From NCBI GenBank assembly GCA_024636955.1, contig JAGXGB010000037.1, positions 1 to 34,253 on the forward strand: 34,253 nucleotides of DNA, written 5' to 3'. This document shows positions 23,433 to 31,220 of this stretch, in pieces. The notes under the pieces were generated by a model that saw only the letters and a program-made list of their open reading frames with translations, was not told the origin of the DNA and did not search any database. The position numbers were made by a program, and so were the translations under genes. This stretch comes from Bacteroidales bacterium (GTDB lineage Bacteria; Bacteroidota; Bacteroidia; Bacteroidales; Lentimicrobiaceae). The number at the start of each line of letters is the position of its first letter. Position 1 is the first letter of the stretch.

Positions 23433-24212
23433 ATGAAACACTTACTACTTCTTACAGGATTCTTGATAATACAACTGTTTCAAACCTCCATACAAGCTCA
23501 ATCATTTGATTGGCAAAAAAACTTTACACTTAGCTTAAATAGCGGGGCAGCTTCATTCTATGGAGACCTAAGTGTATATGACAGGCAACCTTTTAAGAAA
23601 CTAACAAATGAAAGTGATTTTGCCATTGGCATATCAATTGGTCACCAATTAAGCTCTGTTTTAACAATGAATATTAGTTATATTGATGGGAGGCTAAAAG
23701 GCACAAACGATGAGTTGAAGCATTACTTTAATAGTGACTTTCAAGAAGCCTCAATTGCTTCTCACATTAGCATATCTCAAATGATGTTTCCTCATAGGAC
23801 TGGTCGAGCAGAAGTATATTCAACCACTGGCATTGGGTTAATGCGGTTTCATTCAATAGAACGACACATTCTTAACAATAACAACAATGTTGAACAAGAA
23901 AGTAATATTGCAACTGAAATAAAATCAGAAACACCTGTCATTAAATTAGGATTAGGTTGCAATTATGAAGTTAGTAATCACCTGAATCTATCAACTGAAC
24001 TTGGATTTAGAGTGACTGGTAATGATATGATTGATGCACATGAGGGCTCAACCGGGATTAAAGATTACTATTCAATTTTCTCAGTTGGAATAGCATACGT
24101 ATTCAATAGAAGTCGCAGTTATAGTGATTATTCTTTACCTTGCGGAGCAGGATCAAAATCCTACAAAACAAGGAATTCAAGAATACACCAGGCGTGTATG
24201 CCTTTTAATTAA
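23433..24212 (+). CDS. Predicted outer-membrane beta-barrel protein
   Basis: 259 residues from the ATG at 23433, where a signal peptide begins ('MKHLLLLTGFLIIQLF', cleavage near IQAQ). An ATG 14 codons upstream gives a poly-basic lead-in and is less likely. The mature protein shows alternating hydrophobic strands with aromatic ends: 'FTLSLNSGAASFYGDLSVYD', 'AIGISIGHQLSSVLTMNISY', 'EVYSTTGIGLMRFHSIERH', 'VIKLGLGCNYEVSNHLNLST' and 'YYSIFSVGIAYVF'. That fits an 8-stranded OmpA-like or OmpW-like barrel, but the partner or ligand is unknown. The C-terminal 35 residues are polar and carry two Cys, unlike a normal barrel end, and may have been altered by the adjoining duplication. Confidence 0.8.
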   Translation: MKHLLLLTGFLIIQLFQTSIQAQSFDWQKNFTLSLNSGAASFYGDLSVYDRQPFKKLTNESDFAIGISIGHQLSSVLTMNISYIDGRLKGTNDELKHYFNSDFQEASIASHISISQMMFPHRTGRAEVYSTTGIGLMRFHSIERHILNNNNNVEQESNIATEIKSETPVIKLGLGCNYEVSNHLNLSTELGFRVTGNDMIDAHEGSTGIKDYYSIFSVGIAYVFNRSRSYSDYSLPCGAGSKSYKTRNSRIHQACMPFN

Positions 24213-24293
24213 CCTAATTTACACTTGGCAGATCCGTGAATAAACCAGGAGTGTATACCTTTGATTAACCTAATTCACACTCGACAGATCCGT
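24187..24293. repeat. Tandem duplication (56-57 bp, 2 copies) spanning the stops of two convergent genes
   Basis: Copies start at ACCAGG 24187 and 24244. They share GTGTAT, CCTTT, ATTAACCTAATT, ACACT and CAGATCCGT with scattered changes and one 1-nt indel. Copy 1 holds the barrel gene's stop (24210-24212); copy 2 holds the stop of the gene on the other strand (24270-24272). Confidence 0.88.
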
Positions 24294-25094
24294 AATTAGC
24301 TTATTAATCTTCTTCAAAATTGACTGGTTTTTAATCTTAGCTTCTTCCAGTTGCAACTGCAGAACATCTATCTTCTCTACTAAAAGGTTATTATCAGCTT
24401 TAAGCTGGTTTACCTGGGCCACAGAATTTTCATTAGTTTCCAGCGTTTGATTGCTTGTCGTTTTCCTAAGATGCTGGATTTCAGACAGGACTTGATTATA
24501 TCGTTCATTAAGCGCATTATATCTTTTCTGCTCCGATTGTATGGATCGCTCAAGGTCTTCTTTAAATTGCAACTCGCGAACTTTTTGTCTGTCTATATCT
24601 TTCTTCAGACTAACATTAAGACTTTCCAGTCCACTGATTTCTTCTTCAAAGTTACGGTCTGCTCCTACTTTCTTTGGCTTAGTCACCAGAAAGTATATAA
24701 GAATCAGTAAAGCAACTAGCAGCAGCGCAACAGCTAATTTAAGAATAAGCATCATTTTCATGTCATTCACTGTTCTTTCCTGAAGACGTTCATTATCAAA
24801 AGACATCTGAGCTGTTTGTGTATTAGCTTGCTTAAGTGAGTCAGTAAATGCCTCTTCACTTCTAATCAATGAAGAAGTCAGATTGATAATACTATCATCC
24901 ACAGAAGTGATTTTCAATAACTGTTCATTTACAAGATACAGTTTGAGAACCCTTCCGGGAATTAAAGAATCCTGCAACCTCTGATATGAAATCTCAAGTT
25001 GCTTCCTATCATTAATGAGTCTTTTGAGATCATCGTTTGAAGCATAAGTATTGAAGCACAAAAACATTAGCAATAATGAACTGATGGTCTTCAT
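24270..25094 (-). CDS. Membrane protein with long C-terminal coiled coil, unknown function
   Basis: 274 residues. A signal peptide covers about 1-18 ('LLLMFLCFNTYA'), then a short helical periplasmic part, a single membrane segment near residue 118-138 ('LAVALLLVALLILIYFLV'), and a cytoplasmic coiled coil of about 120 residues with regular Leu heptads. No catalytic motif and no known family were recognised. A protein of this plan could be a scaffold or a sensor without kinase domain. It is convergent with the barrel gene, with only 57 bp between stops, and divergent from the thioredoxin-fold gene. A -7 element lies 17 nt before the ATG. Confidence 0.75.
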   Translation of the reverse strand: MKTISSLLLMFLCFNTYASNDDLKRLINDRKQLEISYQRLQDSLIPGRVLKLYLVNEQLLKITSVDDSIINLTSSLIRSEEAFTDSLKQANTQTAQMSFDNERLQERTVNDMKMMLILKLAVALLLVALLILIYFLVTKPKKVGADRNFEEEISGLESLNVSLKKDIDRQKVRELQFKEDLERSIQSEQKRYNALNERYNQVLSEIQHLRKTTSNQTLETNENSVAQVNQLKADNNLLVEKIDVLQLQLEEAKIKNQSILKKINKLITDLSSVN

Positions 25095-25110
25095 AATCAG
25101 AGGTTTTTAA

Positions 25111-25132
25111 CAAAAATAGTAAAGATTATCAA
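25111..25132 (-). promoter_or_regulatory. Candidate promoter of the coiled-coil protein gene
   Basis: On the minus strand, TTG (25132-25130), 11 nt, then TATTTTTG (25118-25111), a full TAnnTTTG match. Confidence 0.45.
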
Positions 25133-25205
25133 TTTCTACATCAGTCAAATGAATAAAATGAATATAAGCACACTGTCGATGTTCCGCCAAATCACAATTA
25201 TTATG

Positions 25206-25213
25206 TAAGTTTG
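25206..25213 (+). promoter_or_regulatory. Candidate -7 element of the thioredoxin-fold gene
   Basis: TAAGTTTG, a full TAnnTTTG match 20 nt before the ATG at 25234. No TTG at 19-20 nt or 10-12 nt upstream. Confidence 0.45.
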
Positions 25214-25233
25214 TCAGGAAATGACTCACGTTT

Positions 25234-26649
25234 ATGAAAATTACTAGATTGCTGATTACCTGCTTCATACTTACAATCCTGATCTCTAATTCAAGCGCAC
25301 AGAATAAATATTCAATCACACTGAATATAAATGGATTGAATGATAGTCTTCTTATACTAGCCAGTTATGTAGGGGATAAACAGTTCATTGTTGATACAGC
25401 CTACGCTGATAAGAAGTTAAGTTACCATTTTGAAGGTGATTCACTTTTACCTGCCGGAATGTATGTGATTGCTGGTTCAAACAAAAAGAAACTATTTGAC
25501 TTCATAATCTCGGGGGACTATAAATTTACTATTAACGGTGAAGCTAACAATATTCCTGCGAGTCTTAGGTCAAAGGATAGCGAAGAAAATTCTATATTAT
25601 TCAGCTATATAAATTTTCTGGCTGATAAACAGCAGATGATGGCAAAACTGCAAGCTCAAAGGAAGCAATACACAGCTGGGAGTGATGGCAGTAAAAGGAT
25701 TTCTGCAACAATCGATAGTTTGAACAGTGTAGTTATCAGTTATATCGAAGGATTGATAAATCAAAATCAAGGTAAGTTCATTTCTGTATTCCTAAAATCA
25801 ATGCAAGAACCCGAGCGCCCTGAAACTCCAACCCTACCGAACGGAAGGCCTGACTCTGTTTTTGCTTTCAATAATTACAAGAAGCATTTCTTTGACAATA
25901 TTGATTTATCAGATGACAGAGTCATTAGAACTCCAATAATTCACAGTAAGGTAGAACAATACCTTGCAAACCTAACAGTCCCGGCTCCTGATTCAATCAT
26001 TGCATCAATTGACAGGTTGTTAGCCATGACAAAAGATAATCGTGAAAGTTTTAAATATTTAATGTGGTATTTAACGGTGAAATATGAGAGCTCAGAGATC
26101 ATGGGGCATGATGCTATTGTAGTACATCTTGTTGATAAATATTACGATGACCCTAAGATGTCGTGGATGAATCCTACGGTTAAAGAAAACCTTATCAAAC
26201 GAGCTAATGTATTAAGGCCTATACTCATCGGAAAAATATCACCTGAATTAATTTTACTTGATACGCTTAAAAACCCCAGATCACTACATTCTATTAAAGC
26301 TAAATACACCATATTATATTTTTGGGATCCTGAGTGCAGCCACTGCAAGAAAGAAACACCGTTAATGACTGCGTTATACAACGATTATAAGGACAAATAC
26401 GACTTTGAGGTTTATGCAATCTGCATGGACACTTCATGGAAAGATATGAAAGCCTATATTAGGAAAAACGAAATGAATTGGATCAATGTTAATGGATATT
26501 ATAGTATGTCCGGTGATTTCAGGGAGATATATGATGTTCACAGCTCTCCGGTTATGTTTCTAATTGATGAGCAAAAAAAGATCGTTGCAAAAAGAGTTCT
26601 GACTGATCAAATGAAGGCTATTCTCCAAAAACTCAATCAGGAACAATAA
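25234..26649 (+). CDS. Exported thioredoxin-fold protein (DUF4369 / DUF5106 / TlpA-like)
   Basis: 471 residues. Signal peptide 1-22 (ends SSAQ). The N-terminal beta-sandwich (about 25-115) resembles DUF4369, the middle helical part (about 120-330) resembles DUF5106, and the C-terminus (about 335-471) is a thioredoxin fold with active-site Cys368-x-x-Cys371 in DPECSHCKKE and the cis-proline loop 'VHSSPVMFLID'. Proteins of this plan in Bacteroidota act in the periplasm in disulfide reduction or isomerisation, but partners are rarely known. The CxxC is complete, so a redox role is plausible. It is followed by an imperfect 34-bp repeat array and then the BlaI/M56 operon. Confidence 0.9.
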   Translation: MKITRLLITCFILTILISNSSAQNKYSITLNINGLNDSLLILASYVGDKQFIVDTAYADKKLSYHFEGDSLLPAGMYVIAGSNKKKLFDFIISGDYKFTINGEANNIPASLRSKDSEENSILFSYINFLADKQQMMAKLQAQRKQYTAGSDGSKRISATIDSLNSVVISYIEGLINQNQGKFISVFLKSMQEPERPETPTLPNGRPDSVFAFNNYKKHFFDNIDLSDDRVIRTPIIHSKVEQYLANLTVPAPDSIIASIDRLLAMTKDNRESFKYLMWYLTVKYESSEIMGHDAIVVHLVDKYYDDPKMSWMNPTVKENLIKRANVLRPILIGKISPELILLDTLKNPRSLHSIKAKYTILYFWDPECSHCKKETPLMTALYNDYKDKYDFEVYAICMDTSWKDMKAYIRKNEMNWINVNGYYSMSGDFREIYDVHSSPVMFLIDEQKKIVAKRVLTDQMKAILQKLNQEQ

Positions 26650-26680
26650 TTGTAGGAATAGTTTTTCCTCCCTTGACTAA

Positions 26681-26830
26681 TCTCACATCTTCGATGCATC
26701 ATTAGGTTGAATGCTTTCACATCTTCGAAGCATTCATTACGTGATACTCTCACCTCAATATTTGCATTCATTGCCTTGATAACTCTCACATCTTCAATGC
26801 ATTCATTACTTTGAATACTCTCAAAGTTAG
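26681..26830. repeat. Imperfect tandem array of 33-36 bp units after the thioredoxin-fold gene
   Basis: Units with TCTCACATCTTC and GCATTCATTAC blocks begin near 26681, 26715, 26748 and 26784, with a partial fifth unit at 26819. Unit lengths are 34, 33, 36 and 35 bp. The array starts 32 bp after a stop codon. Divergence is higher than in the array at 23247. It makes up most of the left half of the 332-bp gap 26650-26981; no gene is seen in that gap. Confidence 0.85.
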
Positions 26831-26903
26831 AATATCTCTCCATGTTAATTAGTCAGCAGATCAAATAATTATGTGGGTACGCATAAAATATTTGACAATT
26901 TAC

Positions 26904-26934
26904 TTGACAAACTAAGTTTTTAGTTGTAAATTTG
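26904..26934 (+). promoter_or_regulatory. Promoter of the blaI-M56 operon
   Basis: TTG at 26904-26906, 20 nt, then TAAATTTG at 26927-26934, a full TAnnTTTG match. Transcription would begin near 26941, leaving a leader of about 40 nt. Confidence 0.65.
26910..26925. promoter_or_regulatory. Candidate BlaI operator, site 1
   Basis: A perfect dyad AACTAA-GTTT-TTAGTT placed between the -33 and -7 elements of the blaI promoter, where a bound repressor would block RNA polymerase. Confidence 0.55.
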
Positions 26935-26945
26935 TACTGCATATA

Positions 26946-26961
26946 AACTAAGATGTTAGGT
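26946..26961. promoter_or_regulatory. Candidate BlaI operator, site 2
   Basis: AACTAA-GATG-TTAGGT, the same dyad as site 1 with one change in the right arm. Its centre is 36 bp from that of site 1, just after the predicted transcription start. Confidence 0.5.
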
Positions 26962-26981
26962 GTTAAAAGTATTCATCTATT

Positions 26982-27365
26982 ATGAGAGAACTTACCAGAG
27001 CAGAAGAACAAGTAATGCAGATAGCATGGAAGATCGGCAAAGGTTATATAAATGACTTCCTTGACCACTTTCCAGAACCAAAACCTGCTTACAATACAGT
27101 ATCCACTATTGTCAGAATACTGGAAAAGAAAGGATTTATTGATCATGAGCCAGGAAGTAAATCTTATATCTATTTCCCGGCTGTTTCCAAGAGAGAGTAT
27201 ACCAAACACTCATTAGGACAGCTAATGAGCGGCTATTTCAGCAATTCTTATAAACAAATGGTTTCATTCTTTGCTCATGATGATAAGCTAACAGTAAATG
27301 AACTGGAAGATTTAAAAAAACTTATTGACAAACAAATTCAAGAAAAGCAAAAGCAAAATGACTGA
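26982..27365 (+). CDS. BlaI/MecI family transcriptional repressor
   Basis: 127 residues. A winged-helix domain covers about residues 3-75 ('LTRAEEQVMQIAWKIGKGYI', 'YNTVSTIVRILEKKGFIDHE' as recognition helix and wing) and a short dimerisation tail follows. In the BlaI/MecI family the repressor is cleaved or released after signalling by the partner M56 protease BlaR1/MecR1. Here the M56 gene overlaps its last 8 bases (ATGACTGA), showing translational coupling. Two copies of a dyad in the promoter suggest self-regulation. In Bacteroidota such pairs are frequent without any beta-lactamase gene, so a link to antibiotics must not be assumed. Confidence 0.94.
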   Translation: MRELTRAEEQVMQIAWKIGKGYINDFLDHFPEPKPAYNTVSTIVRILEKKGFIDHEPGSKSYIYFPAVSKREYTKHSLGQLMSGYFSNSYKQMVSFFAHDDKLTVNELEDLKKLIDKQIQEKQKQND

Positions 27366-29787
27366 GCTGTTTATATATCTAATCAAAGCTGCAATAATAA
27401 ATGCCATAATACTGGCCTTTTACTACTTCGCACTCAGGCAATCAAACAAGTTCATATTGATGAGATCCACTCTGCTTATAGCAATGCTATTTCCACTGGT
27501 GATTCCACTAATCCCTTACCCCGTTGATATTCAGCAGCAATCTGTTAATCTGCCGGTTTTCTCAATCTCTATCCCTGAAATAGCCCTTGAAACAACATCA
27601 ACCAATCATAGTTTATTCAACCTGGCGGAAATACCGACATTCGTATATTATGGTATCTCACTGATATTAATGATAGGCATGGTAATATCAATAATTGCTA
27701 TCATTCAAAAGCGCTTAAGATCCAAACAACACTACACAGCTATCGGGAAAGTAGAGCTTGAAGAATCTGTCAAAAGCCCCTTTTCATTTTTCTCCTGGGT
27801 TTTCCTCTCCCCCACTGATCTCACACATCCTCAACTCGATATGATACTTAAGCATGAGTTTTGCCATGTAAAAGAGAAACATAGTATTGACAGAGTGTTG
27901 TCAGGTATTTTCAGGTCTGTTCTATGGTTTAGTCCATTCGCCCATATTACTTCAAGGCTCCTGTCAGAGGTACATGAGTATCAGGCTGATTCCAAAGTTA
28001 TTGGCGTATATGACAGATATGATTACAGTGACCTTATACTTTCTTTCTACCTGAATCCTAAATCTTCAGCAATATCTAACAATTTCAGTTTGCACACTAA
28101 AAAACGTATCAAAATGATCAACAACTTAAGCTTTAGAAGACTTAATTACGGCCGTATCTTAACTGGATTAAGCCTTTCACTTTTTTTGGTATTTCTCACA
28201 TCAATGGTAACAAAAACTGAGAAACCGGCAGTATCAATCGGTACAGGTGATAAATATTCTATCAATACATCAGCAGATGAGCTACAAATTAGCGACACTA
28301 TGCCACCTTATCCTGATGTTACGCCATGGTTTACAGAATCGTATATTGATAAGATTAATACTGATTTCGAGGGACATAATGGAAAAGTAATAATAGGATT
28401 ACTGGTTGAACCGGATGGAACAGCAAAAGATATTAGAGTAGTACAGAGTGCCGGTGAATTTTTGGATAATTGGTCTCTTAATAAAATAAAGCAAGTTAAG
28501 AAATGGTACCCTGCAATGGTGGGGAATGAACCTGTGAGTTATCAGCTATACTATCCTTTCACTTTTCAAGGCGATGATGAAGTGAAACTCGCTGGTACAT
28601 TAGCGTTTAATCCTGATACAGTACTTAAAGTACATCAAAAAGAGAATAATGGAAATGACCTGCCCGATTCACCCCCACAATTTCCAGGTGGAGATAAGGC
28701 AAGGATTCAATACTTTGATGCCAATACCCCGTACCCTGAAGATGCCCGCAAAGCTGGGAAAGAAGGAACAATTTATGTTCAATTTGTTATAACACCAACT
28801 GGTGAAGTATCTGATGTAAAAATCCTTAAGAGCGTATTTCCTTCTCTCGACAAAGTAGCCTACAATGCAATCATTAATATGCCTAATTGGATAACAGCAA
28901 AAAAGGGTAATAAACCTGTTAGCTATGAGATGACAATTCCAATTAAATTTGAACTTAGCGATGTTAAGAATGATAAGGCTTATGGAGAATCAGGTGCAGG
29001 GGATACTTTTTCAAAGGAGTTTCTTAAGCCTCATAAGCCGGAAGGTAGTGGTGTTTACACTGTTGCAGAGGAATCACCTTCATTTCCTGGTGGTGACGAG
29101 GCCAGAATTGAGTATTTAAGAAATAATATTAAGTATCCTGAAGAAGCAAGAAAACAAGGAATTGAAGGAACCGTATATGTCACTTTTGTAGTTGAAGCAG
29201 ATGGATCGATTACTGAAACGAAGATACTTCGTGGAATTGGTGGTGGACTTGATGAAATAGCATTGGAAGTTATTAAAAATATGCCTGCATGGAAACCGGG
29301 TAAGGTTAAGGGAGAACCTGTACCTGTTCAATTTAATATGCCAATTAAATTTACACTAAGTGCTGGTCAAGAAGGTAAAGTAGTTAAAGATGCGAAAAAA
29401 GGAGATGCATTTTCAAAGGAGTTTCATAAGCCTCATAAGCCGGAAGGTAGTCGTGTTTATACAGTTGCAGAAGAAAATCCTGAATACCCCGGCGGTGATA
29501 AGGCCAGAATAGCGTATCTGCAGAAAAATATTATATATCCTGAAGAAGCAAGAAAGAAGGGTATTGAAGGTACTGTTTATATAACTTTCGTTATTGAACT
29601 TGATGGATCTATCACTAATGTGCAGGTACTACGTGGAATTGGTGGTGGCCTGGATGAAATAGCCCTGGAAGTTGTTAAAAATATGCCTGCATGGAAACCG
29701 GGTAAGGTTAAGGGAGAACCTGTACCTGTTCAATTTAATATGCCAATTAAGTTTAAACTCTCTGATTCTGAAAAGAAGGCTGAATAA
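27358..29787 (+). CDS. M56 (BlaR1-like) membrane metalloprotease with four TonB C-terminal-type domains
   Basis: 809 residues from the ATG at 27358, which overlaps the end of the repressor gene; an in-frame start at 27325 is less likely. The N-terminal 290 residues form the M56 part: membrane helices near 5-20, 35-55, 95-120 and 265-285, with the zinc motif His166-Glu-x-x-His170 (HEFCH) and 'HEYQAD' downstream. Instead of a penicillin-binding sensor, the outer part carries four TonB_C-like domains (about residues 320-405, 440-540, 560-665 and 695-805), each with a 'YPEEARKQGIEGTVYV'-type start in the last three. Domains three and four are nearly identical. TonB domains normally touch outer-membrane receptors, so the protein may sense an envelope state and control the repressor; this is inference. 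Confidence 0.92.
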   Translation: MTELFIYLIKAAIINAIILAFYYFALRQSNKFILMRSTLLIAMLFPLVIPLIPYPVDIQQQSVNLPVFSISIPEIALETTSTNHSLFNLAEIPTFVYYGISLILMIGMVISIIAIIQKRLRSKQHYTAIGKVELEESVKSPFSFFSWVFLSPTDLTHPQLDMILKHEFCHVKEKHSIDRVLSGIFRSVLWFSPFAHITSRLLSEVHEYQADSKVIGVYDRYDYSDLILSFYLNPKSSAISNNFSLHTKKRIKMINNLSFRRLNYGRILTGLSLSLFLVFLTSMVTKTEKPAVSIGTGDKYSINTSADELQISDTMPPYPDVTPWFTESYIDKINTDFEGHNGKVIIGLLVEPDGTAKDIRVVQSAGEFLDNWSLNKIKQVKKWYPAMVGNEPVSYQLYYPFTFQGDDEVKLAGTLAFNPDTVLKVHQKENNGNDLPDSPPQFPGGDKARIQYFDANTPYPEDARKAGKEGTIYVQFVITPTGEVSDVKILKSVFPSLDKVAYNAIINMPNWITAKKGNKPVSYEMTIPIKFELSDVKNDKAYGESGAGDTFSKEFLKPHKPEGSGVYTVAEESPSFPGGDEARIEYLRNNIKYPEEARKQGIEGTVYVTFVVEADGSITETKILRGIGGGLDEIALEVIKNMPAWKPGKVKGEPVPVQFNMPIKFTLSAGQEGKVVKDAKKGDAFSKEFHKPHKPEGSRVYTVAEENPEYPGGDKARIAYLQKNIIYPEEARKKGIEGTVYITFVIELDGSITNVQVLRGIGGGLDEIALEVVKNMPAWKPGKVKGEPVPVQFNMPIKFKLSDSEKKAE
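29011..29760. repeat. 402-bp intragenic duplication encoding TonB domains 3 and 4
   Basis: Copies at 29011-29358 and 29413-29760 are offset by exactly 402 bp (134 codons). A 76-bp stretch (29273-29348 and its copy) is identical. The rest differs mostly at third codon positions. Confidence 0.9.
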
Positions 29788-29887
29788 GGATTCTGGAGAC
29801 AATTTGGATTTTAGAAGTTTCTATCCTAAATATTCCAGTGGCGATCAGAACAATACTTTAATAGCCTTTGCAGCCTATAATTCTTAT

Positions 29888-29924
29888 AAAAAAACAAAGA
29901 CCTGTTAGCAATAACAGGTCTTTG
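29888..29924. terminator. Terminator of the thrS-infC-rpmI-rplT operon
   Basis: A perfect 12-bp stem (29895-29906 and 29913-29924) with a 6-nt loop. On the minus strand it is followed by T7 (29894-29888), the intrinsic terminator of rplT. It may also slow transcription from the M56 gene on the plus strand. Confidence 0.92.
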
Positions 29925-29949
29925 GCGTTTTATTAATCTTCAACACAAC

Positions 29950-30294
29950 CTATTTTACAGCATCAACTATAGCTTTAAATGTTGTTGGATGATTCATAGC
30001 AAGGTCGGCAAGAACCTTACGGTCGAGATTGATATTCTTTGCGTGGAGTTTACCCATGAAAACAGAATATGACATGTCAAATTCACGTACACCTGCATTA
30101 ATACGGGTAATCCACAAACTACGGAAATTGCGTTTTTTCTGGCGTCTGTCACGGTATGCATACACCATGCCTTTTTCGTATGCATTTTTAGCAACCGTCC
30201 AAACATTTTTCCTTCTACCAAACTGTCCTTTAACAGCTTTGAGAAGTTTTTTTCTGCGTGCCCTTGAGGCAACTGCGTTTACTGATCTTGGCAT
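29950..30294 (-). CDS. rplT: 50S ribosomal protein L20
   Basis: 114 residues; binds 23S rRNA early in 50S assembly and, in the bacteria studied, also represses translation of its own operon. The highly basic N-terminus ('[19 protein letters not shown]') is an extended rRNA-binding tail; '[20 protein letters not shown]' and the C-terminal '[19 protein letters not shown]' are family signatures. Length is normal. Last gene of thrS-infC-rpmI-rplT. The 93-nt gap before it may hold the L20 control region; I could not identify one by eye. Confidence 0.98.
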   Translation of the reverse strand: MPRSVNAVASRARRKKLLKAVKGQFGRRKNVWTVAKNAYEKGMVYAYRDRRQKKRNFRSLWITRINAGVREFDMSYSVFMGKLHAKNINLDRKVLADLAMNHPTTFKAIVDAVK

Positions 30295-30387
30295 TTTGTT
30301 TAATTGTTTTTCACTTTCGCGGTTTAACTTTCACAAGCAAACTCTTTGGTGCAGAAAGCAAGGGTTAATAAAAATTGATTAACACGA

Positions 30388-30579
30388 TTACTGGAGCATT
30401 GCTCTTACATTCTTCGCATCTGCTTTGTCAACAATAGTAGAGTAAGTTAAATTACGTTTACGTTTTGTTGATTTTTTAGTCAGAATGTGACTTTTGTAAG
30501 CATGCTTCCTTTTCAGTTTGCCTGTGCCGGTTAAAGTAAACCTTTTTTTGGCAGAGGATTTAGACTTCATTTTTGGCAT
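30388..30579 (-). CDS. rpmI: 50S ribosomal protein L35
   Basis: 63 residues, very basic. It opens '[20 protein letters not shown]', with the K-x-K-S-x-x-A-x-K-R-F motif of L35, then '[20 protein letters not shown]'. It is part of the large ribosomal subunit. The gene lies 42 nt after infC and 93 nt before rplT on the same strand, as in most bacteria. Length is normal (usually 64-66 residues). The start ATG is the only reasonable one. Confidence 0.98.
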   Translation of the reverse strand: MPKMKSKSSAKKRFTLTGTGKLKRKHAYKSHILTKKSTKRKRNLTYSTIVDKADAKNVRAMLQ

Positions 30580-30621
30580 TACCTGATTTGTTAATTGGGT
30601 TTATATTGAGATTCAAAACTT

Positions 30622-31179
30622 CTATTTTTTAGGAGCGATGATCATGATCATACGCTTACCTTCAAGCAGTGGGAGTTTTTCAACTTTCCCGTAATCCTCG
30701 AGTAAAGATGCAAATTGCAGGAGTTTAATTTCACCCTGATCTTTGTAAACAATACTTCTTCCTCTGAATAGCACCTCCACTTTTACCTTGGCACCTTCTT
30801 CAAGAAACTTAATAGCGTGCTTAAGTTTGAAATTGAAGTCATGCTCATCAGTATTTGGCCCAAGCCTTATTTCCTTCACTACGATCTTTGCTGACTTAGC
30901 TTTAATCTCTTTCTGCTTTTTCTTCGTTTCATAAAGGAACTTTTTATAATCAGTTACTTTACAAACTGGCGGGTTAGCAGTTGGAGATATCTCTACAAGA
31001 TCAAGCTCAAGTTTTTGCGCTATTGCCAGGGCATCCTTGATGTTATAAATTCCCTGTTCAACATTATCACCAACCACCCTTACAACGGGTGCTTTTATCT
31101 TTTCATTGATGAAGTGCGGATCCTCCTGCTTTCTGTGCATGGGCCTCGGACCTCTGGTATTTCTAAACGGCGTTGCTAT
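30622..31179 (-). CDS. infC: Translation initiation factor IF-3, likely starting at an AUA codon
   Basis: 185 residues if translation starts at ATA (31179-31177); 172 from the first ATG (31140). The chain holds both IF-3 halves: N-domain with '[20 protein letters not shown]' and '[20 protein letters not shown]', linker, and C-domain with '[20 protein letters not shown]', '[17 protein letters not shown]' and '[17 protein letters not shown]'. The ATA is preferred because a strong Shine-Dalgarno (AAAGGAGG) stands 7 nt upstream of it, there is no in-frame ATG/GTG/TTG near, and the extension ([12 protein letters not shown]) is basic and N-terminal-like as in other Bacteroidota IF-3. IF-3 rejects non-standard start codons, and E. 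coli infC uses AUU for self-control, so an AUA start would work likewise. Confidence 0.93.
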   Translation of the reverse strand: MATPFRNTRGPRPMHRKQEDPHFINEKIKAPVVRVVGDNVEQGIYNIKDALAIAQKLELDLVEISPTANPPVCKVTDYKKFLYETKKKQKEIKAKSAKIVVKEIRLGPNTDEHDFNFKLKHAIKFLEEGAKVKVEVLFRGRSIVYKDQGEIKLLQFASLLEDYGKVEKLPLLEGKRMIMIIAPKK

Positions 31180-31194
31180 ATCTATTCCTCCTTT
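31177..31194 (-). promoter_or_regulatory. Shine-Dalgarno plus AUA start of infC
   Basis: Read on the minus strand, AAAGGAGG (31194-31187), 7 nt, then ATA (31179-31177). A full Shine-Dalgarno is uncommon in this window and marks the AUA as the probable start. Confidence 0.65.
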
Positions 31195-31220
31195 GGTTAG
31201 TTTATATTTAATGCCTGCAA

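Noticed and set aside
24447-24783. Plus-strand frames opposite the coiled-coil gene
   Set aside because: Antisense to regular heptad coding sequence; the hydrophobic residues are the mirror of Lys/Glu codons.
26681-26830. CRISPR array or mobile-element remnant
   Set aside because: Units are imperfect, head-to-tail without spacers, and no transposase or terminal inverted repeat is present.
26982-29787. Beta-lactam resistance locus (blaI-blaR1)
   Set aside because: There is no beta-lactamase or penicillin-binding sensor domain; the M56 protein ends in TonB-type domains.
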